Source of the DNA: an uncultured Pseudomonadota bacterium
GTDB lineage: Bacteria > Bdellovibrionota_B > Oligoflexia > Oligoflexales > CAIMVM01
Direction of reading: 5' to 3'
NCBI GenBank assembly: GCA_903844895.1
Contig: CAIMVM010000163.1
Coordinates: 1 to 38,765 of the forward strand
DNA length: 38,765 bases
Position numbers and translations under genes: made by a program. Below are positions 32,118 through 38,765 of the stretch, one piece after another. The notes under the pieces were generated by a model. That model ran no database searches, was not told where the DNA came from, and saw only the letters and a program-made list of their open reading frames with translations. How positions within the stretch are numbered: the first letter of the stretch is position 1; each line of letters starts with the position of its first letter.

Positions 32118-33146
32118 TCATTTAAACTGAATCCGAGGATCTACCAGGGCGACTGCAAAATCAGAGAGTATATTTCCTATCAAAAACAATATGGAAGACA
32201 CAACCAAGGTACCCATAACAACTGGGTAGTCCCGCTCCACTAAAGACTCATAACCCAGAAGGCCCAAGCCATCGATGTTAAATATCTTTTCAATCAAAAA
32301 GGAACCCGTCAGGATCACGCTTATATTTTGACCAAAATGCGTGGCCATGGGAATCAAACTATTGCGCACAGCGTGGGAAAATACAGCCTTTCGAAACGAC
32401 ACACCCTTTGCAATGGCCGTTCTCACATAGTCTGCGGATAAGTTTTCCATAAGAGTGTTCTTCATTAAGAAAGTCATCATGGCAAAACTACCTAAAACAT
32501 AAGCCGTAAGAGGAAGGACTGAGTGTTCTATGAGGTCTATAATTTTACTAAAAAAAGTGTACTCCGAAAAATCTGAAGACGTAAACCCACCCAGAGGAAA
32601 CCACTCTAGATTGGACGCAAATACAACCAGAAGAATGATGGCTACTACATAAGCAGGAAGGGAGTAACCTATAAAAACTAAAATGGAACTGATATAGTCA
32701 AAAAAACTGTTATGACGAATGGCTTTCCAAATGCCAAGTGGAATGCAAATAAGATAGGTGATCAACATCGTCAAGATGCCATAATAGGTGGAAATGGGAA
32801 GTTTTGACCAAATCAAGGCCCCAACAGGCTCATTGTAACGGGTGGATCGCCCCAAATCAAAGGTAAGCACTTTGCCCAACCAAAGCACATAAGATTGGTA
32901 CCAGGGTCTATCAAACCCATAATAGGCCTTGAGGCTCGCCAACTGTTCATTGGATAGTGCTGCTCCGCCACTGGAAGCATCCATTTTAATATTTTTGCCA
33001 CCTTCAGCACCCATAAGAGCCCCACGCATAAGCACCTGCTCCAAAGGGCCGCCTGGAACAAATCGAGTGATGGCAAACACAATTAAGGTAATGCCCAAAA
33101 ATGTGGGAACAATCCAAAAAAGTCTTTTTAGAATGTAACTCGTCAT
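32118..33146 (-). CDS. yejB: Peptide ABC importer permease, YejB/OppB type
   Basis: 342 residues, first gene of the importer operon. It has the family N-terminus (YILKRLFWIVPTFLGITLIVF), the TRFVPGGPLEQ motif typical of YejB, an EAA loop (YVRTAIAKGVSFRKAVFSHAVRNS) and the signature LLGYESLVERDYPVVMGTL. About six membrane helices are visible, with a periplasmic loop after helix one. YejB and YejE pass short peptides (in E. coli also microcin C and antimicrobial peptides). The operon order here is B-E-A-D-F instead of the enterobacterial A-B-E-F. It is divergent from the ABC operon that starts at 33276; the 129-base gap must contain both promoters. Confidence 0.9.
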   Translation of the reverse strand: MTSYILKRLFWIVPTFLGITLIVFAITRFVPGGPLEQVLMRGALMGAEGGKNIKMDASSGGAALSNEQLASLKAYYGFDRPWYQSYVLWLGKVLTFDLGRSTRYNEPVGALIWSKLPISTYYGILTMLITYLICIPLGIWKAIRHNSFFDYISSILVFIGYSLPAYVVAIILLVVFASNLEWFPLGGFTSSDFSEYTFFSKIIDLIEHSVLPLTAYVLGSFAMMTFLMKNTLMENLSADYVRTAIAKGVSFRKAVFSHAVRNSLIPMATHFGQNISVILTGSFLIEKIFNIDGLGLLGYESLVERDYPVVMGTLVVSSILFLIGNILSDFAVALVDPRIQFK

Positions 33147-33275
33147 TGATCAACCAAAGGTTATGATAGCTTGCCTATTAAGTTACACGATCCATCGATT
33201 TTAAGCAAAGTATTTTCGGGGAGAACCTCCTGTTTTGACTAGACACTTCTCTGATTTTGAGCCATTGTTCTCCTC

Positions 33276-34349
33276 ATGACACAAAGAAAAACACTAACGC
33301 AGCTTTGGCTTGTATCACTTTTTAGAGGTGTGGTTTCTAATGTCTGGAATTATTTAACCCTAGCCCTATGCTCTGCTGTGTTGATCGCCCTCTTTTTGTA
33401 CGTTTTCAATGACCTTCTAACCAAACAACTTAGCGGCCTTCCCCAATTGGAAGTTCTTTCTCTTGCCTTTGGTTGGATTGCTGGCTCCATTATCCAGTTT
33501 AGACTGCTTTACATTTCTGGTCAGGCCCATGAACTTTCTAGGTTTGGCCAATTTATAAATGGCGATCCAGGCGAAATCAGGTCTTTGAATACCTCTCGCA
33601 TGCTCTTATGGCGGATACTCGGCCCTGGAATCGTATGGGGTGTGATTTCTACTCTCCCCTACTGGAGTGCCTACAAAGTTGCGGCATTTTTTTTCGTAAA
33701 CTTAGCAATCTTTACTGGGACGAAAGGTTCCGCAAAACTTCAGTCTTGGCTCCCACGGCTTTCGCCTAAATTTCTGGCTCCGTTTTCGCCGATACTACGA
33801 TGGCGCTTAGTGAGATTGTTTATTTATAACGAATCCTGCAGAATTCTTTTACTCACAGCCTTTGCCTTTCAGTGTTTGATCGTTTTTAGAAATTCGGCTT
33901 CGTTGGGCTTTCTTTGGCTTTTGGCGCTGCTTTCCGGAATCCTTACCGGAGTCGCTCATATCTTGGTTGCTGCTGAAGACCTTAGATCCTCTTGGCTTGA
34001 AAAAAATGCAGGGCTTAGTCACGAATCCTTCATCAGAACACAGATGGCTGTCAGCATTCTCCTTGCTCTTTTTCTAATGCTTCCGTCAATTCTCCTAGGC
34101 CTGATATCCGACCTCCCCTTAAACCAAAAGCTTTCGTTAATGCTAACGGGACCTGCAGTAGCGGCGATGGTGCCAGGAATCATTCTACAAATTGATGGCA
34201 GAAGACCTGAAATTTCAGCGGTGGTGCTTATTCTTTTGGGGCTATTTGTGGGAACAGCTGTTTTAGCGCATCCTTTGAGCTTTCTCCTTACGTTCCTCGT
34301 TGTAAGCTACGGGGTGTCCAGCCAAAGCGATCGTTACTATAAACAATGA
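33276..34349 (+). CDS. Unknown polytopic membrane protein, probable permease partner of an ABC ATPase
   Basis: 357 residues with about eight to ten hydrophobic segments (for example LALCSAVLIALFLYVF, SAYKVAAFFFVNLAIF, LLLTAFAFQCLIVF, LGFLWLLALLSGILTG, VSILLALFLMLPSILLGLI). No ATPase motif. I do not recognise the family; by context, seven bases before a stand-alone ABC ATPase, it is probably the membrane subunit of that transporter. A weak start site: no clear Shine-Dalgarno sequence precedes the ATG. First gene of a four-gene operon with tight spacing through to the two half-exporters. Confidence 0.65.
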   Translation: MTQRKTLTQLWLVSLFRGVVSNVWNYLTLALCSAVLIALFLYVFNDLLTKQLSGLPQLEVLSLAFGWIAGSIIQFRLLYISGQAHELSRFGQFINGDPGEIRSLNTSRMLLWRILGPGIVWGVISTLPYWSAYKVAAFFFVNLAIFTGTKGSAKLQSWLPRLSPKFLAPFSPILRWRLVRLFIYNESCRILLLTAFAFQCLIVFRNSASLGFLWLLALLSGILTGVAHILVAAEDLRSSWLEKNAGLSHESFIRTQMAVSILLALFLMLPSILLGLISDLPLNQKLSLMLTGPAVAAMVPGIILQIDGRRPEISAVVLILLGLFVGTAVLAHPLSFLLTFLVVSYGVSSQSDRYYKQ

Positions 34350-34356
34350 GGTTATA

Positions 34357-35052
34357 ATGAAACTTGATGTGGGTGGCGTCCAAAAAAACTACAATCGCTT
34401 TACGCTTGGGCCCATTGGACTTCAGATTCAAGCTGGGGAAACGGTCGCTTTACTTGGTCCCAATGGCGCCGGAAAGTCGACCCTATTTCAAATTTTAACC
34501 TCGAATATCAGGCCCGACGCCGGAACCATCAGGCTCGATGATCAGTTGATATCCCCTGAAAATTTCAACCAGAGACGCATGATTGCCTATCAATCCCAAA
34601 GCAATGAACTCCCGCGCTGGGTAAGCGCGCTAGAGGCACTGCAGTATGTCGCTTTTTTACATCAAAAAGACGAAACTCTCATCGACGCTTTTGTCGAGGC
34701 TTTTGATCTGAAGTCTTTTCTAAACAAGCCCTTACATGGATGCTCTTATGGTATGTTAAAGCGAGTGGGACTTGCTATCGCTTTCCTACAGCAGTCCCCT
34801 TTTTTAATTCTAGATGAGCCTTTTAGCGGCCTTGATTTGTATCATGTAAAGTCTCTTGAAATGGCCTTGATTGAAAGGCAATCTCAGGGACGTTCCACTC
34901 TTATTTCCACCCATGACTTCGCCTTTGTTTCTAGGCACGCCCAAAGATGCCTATTTATAGAAAAAGGACAGCTAGATGAGGCTAAAAACTGGAAGCAATT
35001 AGATCAGATAAAGAGACTAGATCTCATTGAAGCGAGATTTTTTAACACATGA
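34357..35052 (+). CDS. Stand-alone ABC transporter ATP-binding protein
   Basis: 231 residues, with GAGG before the ATG. Walker A GPNGAGKSTL at 34-43, Walker B with catalytic Glu (LILDEPFSGLD, about 150-160) and H-loop (STHDFAF) are intact. The signature reads CSYGMLKR (129-136) in place of LSGGQ; similar YSxGM variants occur in ATPases of ABC-2-type exporters. It has no membrane segments, so it should pair with the polytopic protein encoded just upstream. Its stop overlaps the start of the next gene as ATGA, which implies translational coupling with the half-exporter pair. Confidence 0.85.
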   Translation: MKLDVGGVQKNYNRFTLGPIGLQIQAGETVALLGPNGAGKSTLFQILTSNIRPDAGTIRLDDQLISPENFNQRRMIAYQSQSNELPRWVSALEALQYVAFLHQKDETLIDAFVEAFDLKSFLNKPLHGCSYGMLKRVGLAIAFLQQSPFLILDEPFSGLDLYHVKSLEMALIERQSQGRSTLISTHDFAFVSRHAQRCLFIEKGQLDEAKNWKQLDQIKRLDLIEARFFNT

Positions 35053-36668
35053 GCTCCCTTACAAATATACTTTCTGTTCACCTAAGACCCCTCTGGAAGT
35101 CCTATATCTATGCGATATTTTTTATTGTTATTACCGCTTGGATTGCCGTCAAAATACCTGAGTTAGTTTCCCGCGCTGTGAACGGCCATTTGGATGCCAC
35201 CTATACCATCCCCATGTCTGTTATAGGTTTAGGATTTCTGCAAATAATTGTCAGAACCTGTTCACGGCTTTTTGTGTTTAATCCTGCTAGAGAAATGGAA
35301 GAGGGCCTCAAAAATCAAATTTTTTCTAAGCTCATGCGGGCGACCCTGCCTTGGCTTCAGACGAGACAAACCGGCGACTTACAATCTTTAATCAATAGCG
35401 ACACGGGACATCTACGGGTCTTTATCGGGCTTGGTGGCCTTCAAGTGGCAAGCTTTTTTACTCTGGCCGTTTTTGCTATTTCTAAAATGATTACGATCCA
35501 CGCCACCCTTACCTTAGTAACTCTGCTTCCCCTATTGCTAGCAGTGCCATTGCTTCGGAATGGGATGCCGAGAGTTATGAAACTCAATGTGGAACAAACT
35601 AAACTCCTCGGGTCCCTCACCTCAAGGATTACGGAAACCTTTGTGAATGTTCACATGATTCAATCGACGGCAAGTGAAGGTTCATTTATGGGACGTATCG
35701 CCGAGCGTAGTGACGAGCTCCGAATCCTAAACATGCGCCTTCTTAGGATTCGTCTTCTTATTTTCCCCGTCCTGCCCTTGCTCACGGGCGTTTCTTCGTT
35801 CCTTGTTTTTTTGTATGGAGGCTATGAAGCCATATCGGGTCGGCTTACAGCTGGAGATATCATTGCCTTTACAAGCTATGTAGCGCTTTTAGCTTTTCCC
35901 TTAGGAATCATCGGCATGGTGCTCGCTATGTGGCAACGGGCAGAAGCTGCATCCAAACGGATTGAGGTAGCACTTCTAGCAGAATCCGAGAAGGATTCTG
36001 GTACAAAGTTAGAAAGTATCACCCCAAGCCTTGAAATTAGAAACTTAGATTTTAGGTTTCGTGAAGAACATGAATTACTTCATAGAGTTTCCTTGCGGGT
36101 CGATTCCGGGGAAATTTTAGGAATCGCCGGCCCTATTGGAGCTGGTAAGACGACGCTTTTAAATCTCACCGCTTCGCTGATTCAGCCACCTCCAAATACC
36201 ATCTTTGTCGGTGGGTTTGATATTACCCAATGGAACGCTGCCCAGCTTAGAAGTATGGTGGGTCTGGTCCCTCAAACACCCCAGCTCTTCAGTGTGAGCA
36301 TCCGTGAAAATTTGACGGCAGGCCTGAGTCCCGACGAAAGTGACATTTGGAAAGCTTTAGATCTCGCCTGCATCAGGCAAGACATCGAAGCTCTCCCAGA
36401 AAGACTCGAAACTCCTATCGGAGAGCGGGGAATTCGGCTTTCAGGGGGCCAAAAGCAGCGCCTAGCGCTGGCCAGGCAACTGCTTCGTGAGACCCCTATT
36501 CTTTTACTAGATGATGTCATAAGTGCCGTGGATCAAATCACCGAAGAGCGCATTTTAGCCGGCCTGCGGGCCTTGAACCGTACCGTTGTTTTGGTGACCC
36601 ATCGGGAGAGCGCCTTATTGAATTGTGATCGCGTATTGAGACTAGGAGGGACCCATGAAATTGCTTAA
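35049..36668 (+). CDS. ABC exporter half-transporter with degenerate catalytic site (BmrC/TM287-like)
   Basis: 539 residues: an N-terminal exporter-type membrane domain of six helices, then an ATPase domain. Walker A (GPIGAGKTTLLN, near 360) and a canonical signature (LSGGQKQRLALARQ, near 464) are present. After Walker B the catalytic Glu is replaced by Asp (LLLDDVISAVD). The Q-loop VPQTPQLF and H-loop VTHRES are present. An Asp here combined with a normal signature is typical of one subunit of heterodimeric exporters such as BmrC/BmrD and TM287/288. The next gene supplies the opposite pattern. The start overlaps the preceding gene by four bases. Confidence 0.88.
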   Translation: MSSLTNILSVHLRPLWKSYIYAIFFIVITAWIAVKIPELVSRAVNGHLDATYTIPMSVIGLGFLQIIVRTCSRLFVFNPAREMEEGLKNQIFSKLMRATLPWLQTRQTGDLQSLINSDTGHLRVFIGLGGLQVASFFTLAVFAISKMITIHATLTLVTLLPLLLAVPLLRNGMPRVMKLNVEQTKLLGSLTSRITETFVNVHMIQSTASEGSFMGRIAERSDELRILNMRLLRIRLLIFPVLPLLTGVSSFLVFLYGGYEAISGRLTAGDIIAFTSYVALLAFPLGIIGMVLAMWQRAEAASKRIEVALLAESEKDSGTKLESITPSLEIRNLDFRFREEHELLHRVSLRVDSGEILGIAGPIGAGKTTLLNLTASLIQPPPNTIFVGGFDITQWNAAQLRSMVGLVPQTPQLFSVSIRENLTAGLSPDESDIWKALDLACIRQDIEALPERLETPIGERGIRLSGGQKQRLALARQLLRETPILLLDDVISAVDQITEERILAGLRALNRTVVLVTHRESALLNCDRVLRLGGTHEIA

Positions 36669-38376
36669 GGATTTAAAGCTCTTTAAGTTGATTTGGCCCT
36701 ATGCCAAAGCTCATCCTATTCCTTTTGCAGCCAGCTTTCTGACCATGCCGTTGCTCACACTCATTCAAGCGAGTCAGCCAATTTTTATTCAAAAGATTGT
36801 CGACTTGGGCATCATTGCTAAAAACGAGACTCATCTTCTTCAGTACTCTTTCATTTTTTTGGGACTGATCCTCGCGGAATACCTCTGCAAATTTTTGCAA
36901 TCCTTTAGTTCCAATATCTTTGTCCAAAAAATGATTCATGCCCTTCGGCTGGATTTTTCGGCACATGTCTTAGGACAGAAGGCTGCTTGGCATGATAAAA
37001 ACCTAAGTGGCACATTAGTATCTCGAGCCACCAGCGATCTAGACAATTTGTCTGAAGCCATTGGCACAGGACTTTTAAGCAGTCTTCTAGATCTTTTCTC
37101 TTTGGCGGGTGCTGTATTTGCCATGTGGCATTTAGCCCCTAACTTAGCCGTGCTCGTCTTCCTTATGCTGCCCCTATGCTTACTTTCAGTTAAATACTTC
37201 TCGCGTAAGATAAAGTTTCATATAGACCACTCCCGAAAAGCCACCGCTCAGCTGAGTGCATGGACCCAAGAGTCTCTTTATGGGGTGCCCTCCATAAAGT
37301 CTCTTTCTGCCGAACCATGGGCCGAAAAAAGATACCAAGGATTCAACAGAGACTTCAAGCTGTCGCAAATGAAATACGTATTCTTTGATGCCTCACTATT
37401 TTCTGTATTAGAAGGGTTTGCCGCCATGACTCTAGGCCTGATCCTTTGGCGTGCGACAGGAAATTCAGATGTCGTTACGGTTGGTGTCTTGGTGGCATTC
37501 GTCAAACTTTCCAGCCAAGTCTTTGACCCGCTCAAACAGCTTGGGCAAACCATGTCCATGCTTCAAGGTGTTTTTAGCTCGCTTGAGCGAATCAAATCAA
37601 TCTTAGATGTAAATGAGAAAATTATCGGCACTCAAAAAACAGAAAGCGATGGCATTGAAGTAAAAGATCTCAGCTTCTCTTATGGGATCGATCAAAAAAA
37701 TGTATTGAGCAACTTAAATTTTTCCATCCGGAAGGGTCAGAGTCTAGCTCTGATTGGAAAAACGGGAAGCGGAAAGTCCTCCATCGCAAAAGTATTGATT
37801 AGGCTTTACGACAACTATCGGGGCTCGATCAAAATGGGCGGAGTGGAGCTTTCTAGCATAGAAACTTCTCACCTTCGACAAAAAATAGTTAGCATCCCTC
37901 AAGATGTCGCCATCTTTGCAGGCTCCTTGTTTTTTAATATTTCTTTAGGTCGAGCCCAAATCACTCCGCAAGTAGCATGTGAGGTATTTATCAGATTGGG
38001 CGGCCAGCAGGTTTTAAATAAATTAGAAGACGGCATCAATAGTCAGCTTTCCGAAGGAGGCTCGAACCTAAGTCAAGGTGAGAAACAGCTCATTGCCTTT
38101 GCGCGCGCTTTAGTCCTAGAACCGAGCCTCGTAATCTTAGACGAAGCTACAGCCGCAATCGATCAAGAGTCAGAAATCGTGATTCAAAAAGCAATCGATG
38201 TACTTCTAAAATACACGACGACCATCATTATTGCCCATCGGCTTTCTACCATCGAGCATTGTGACCAGATTTTAGTCCTAGAGGAAGGCAAGATTGTGGA
38301 AATCGGCACCCACGCCTCGCTACTAGCCAATCAGGGAGCATATTTCCGCCAACTAACGCGCCGCCTCGAAGACTAA
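36655..38376 (+). CDS. ABC exporter half-transporter with intact Walker B and altered signature (BmrD/TM288-like)
   Basis: 573 residues; GGAGGG precedes the ATG, which overlaps the previous gene by 14 bases. Six-helix membrane domain, then an ATPase domain with Walker A (GKTGSGKSSIAK, near 368), Walker B with catalytic Glu (LVILDEATAAID) and H-loop (IIAHRLSTI). The signature reads LSQGEKQLIAFARA where LSGGQ is usual; LSQGxxQL is the form seen in BmrD-type subunits. Together with the previous protein this gives one normal and one degenerate ATP site. Substrates of this class are drugs, lipids or peptides. No precursor peptide gene or peptidase domain is visible, so the substrate is unknown. 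Confidence 0.9.
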   Translation: MKLLKDLKLFKLIWPYAKAHPIPFAASFLTMPLLTLIQASQPIFIQKIVDLGIIAKNETHLLQYSFIFLGLILAEYLCKFLQSFSSNIFVQKMIHALRLDFSAHVLGQKAAWHDKNLSGTLVSRATSDLDNLSEAIGTGLLSSLLDLFSLAGAVFAMWHLAPNLAVLVFLMLPLCLLSVKYFSRKIKFHIDHSRKATAQLSAWTQESLYGVPSIKSLSAEPWAEKRYQGFNRDFKLSQMKYVFFDASLFSVLEGFAAMTLGLILWRATGNSDVVTVGVLVAFVKLSSQVFDPLKQLGQTMSMLQGVFSSLERIKSILDVNEKIIGTQKTESDGIEVKDLSFSYGIDQKNVLSNLNFSIRKGQSLALIGKTGSGKSSIAKVLIRLYDNYRGSIKMGGVELSSIETSHLRQKIVSIPQDVAIFAGSLFFNISLGRAQITPQVACEVFIRLGGQQVLNKLEDGINSQLSEGGSNLSQGEKQLIAFARALVLEPSLVILDEATAAIDQESEIVIQKAIDVLLKYTTTIIIAHRLSTIEHCDQILVLEEGKIVEIGTHASLLANQGAYFRQLTRRLED

Positions 38377-38765
38377 TCCTCTCCCCACTATCATACTGTG
38401 AGCTTTCAATTAGAGATTTGTGGGTATGTACTTCAAGCACATGGAAGCGCAACTCCTGCTTCAGCCCCCTGAAACGCCTCGCCCAGAGAACCAAGAATGG
38501 GCCTGCCAAAATGGGCGCCATGTCGCGAAAACCTAAGCCCATCAGCTGATTAGAAGGTAGATACGTGGGCCTATCCACACAACCTGTGGAAAACCATCTC
38601 GAATCAAAGTCTCGACTAAAGGACAAATGAACTACTCCACCCAATCCTCACAAGCCCTGGGGGCTTGCTCCGGTATGGGATGGAGTTTCGTGTTTCACAG
38701 GAAAAGAGTTCTTCTCCTCCACACCTGAGGCCGGTTCCCGACCCGTGACAAAGCCTGTCAAAGCA
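38377..38765. other. Gene-free end of the window with a hairpin and two DnaA-box-like sequences
   Basis: No convincing gene on either strand. CAAGCCC (38651-38657) and GGGCTTG (38661-38667) form a 7-bp hairpin without a T-run. CTATCCACA (38571-38579) and TGTGGAAAA (38585-38593, TTTTCCACA on the minus strand) are each one mismatch from the DnaA box consensus TTATNCACA and face each other across five bases. No clear terminator for the ABC operon was found. Confidence 0.4.

Overview
The window looks like a chromosomal segment of a Gram-negative bacterium. It carries several predicted lipoproteins, an outer-membrane beta-barrel protein ending in an aromatic residue, and a periplasmic-peptide import system. 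By eye it is moderately AT-rich, genes lie on both strands, and TTG starts behind good Shine-Dalgarno sequences are frequent. The hybrid CheA-CheW-CheW-REC kinase, the REC-TPR protein, the PilZ-like protein and the Lys/Ala-repeat histone H1-like protein together suggest Bdellovibrionota or a related former deltaproteobacterial lineage. That placement is inference. No rRNA, tRNA, phage, insertion sequence or CRISPR array was recognised.

Layout. 1-132: tail of a small gene plus its terminator. 394-1287: membrane-anchored dihaem cytochrome c. 1899-4751: orphan hybrid chemotaxis-type histidine kinase. 5071-6533 (minus): a lipoprotein gene broken by a frameshift and an in-frame TAG. 6750-8496 (minus): an operon of two tandem paralogous 129-residue proteins followed by a PanE-like reductase, with palindromic sequence in front. 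8732-9448: a small unknown gene converging on rpoZ across a bidirectional terminator. 9688-12098: a TPR/beta-barrel outer-membrane protein with two small unknown genes. 12180-15431: trpS, a gamma-carbonic anhydrase, an atypical HExxxH protein and a STAS/zinc-ribbon protein.

15446-19406 (minus) is a compact folB-pdxA-uvrA operon in which each gene overlaps the next by 10 bp. It links folate synthesis, vitamin B6 synthesis and excision repair. A lipoprotein gene, folK and a REC-TPR protein (phospho-acceptor Asp replaced by Glu) follow on the plus strand. 22866-25682 (minus) holds acetoacetyl-CoA synthetase and an ImmA/IrrE-like protein that has lost its catalytic residues. 25887-26922 holds a PilZ-like protein and the histone-like protein, each with a strong terminator.

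26991-33146 (minus) is a Yej/Opp-type peptide importer: permeases YejB and YejE, a lipoprotein binding protein, and two separate ATPases in place of one fused YejF. A 17-bp tandem array lies just before oppD. 33276-38376 (plus, divergent) is a tightly coupled four-gene ABC operon: an unknown polytopic protein, a stand-alone ATPase, and two half-exporters whose motifs predict a heterodimer with one degenerate ATP site. The last 390 bases have no convincing gene.

The observations most worth following are the four-gene ABC operon, the self-overlapping mini-ORF array before oppD, the tandem paralogue operon with its palindromic leader, the broken lipoprotein gene whose lesions fit C-to-T changes, and two proteins that keep a fold but have lost catalytic or phospho-acceptor residues.
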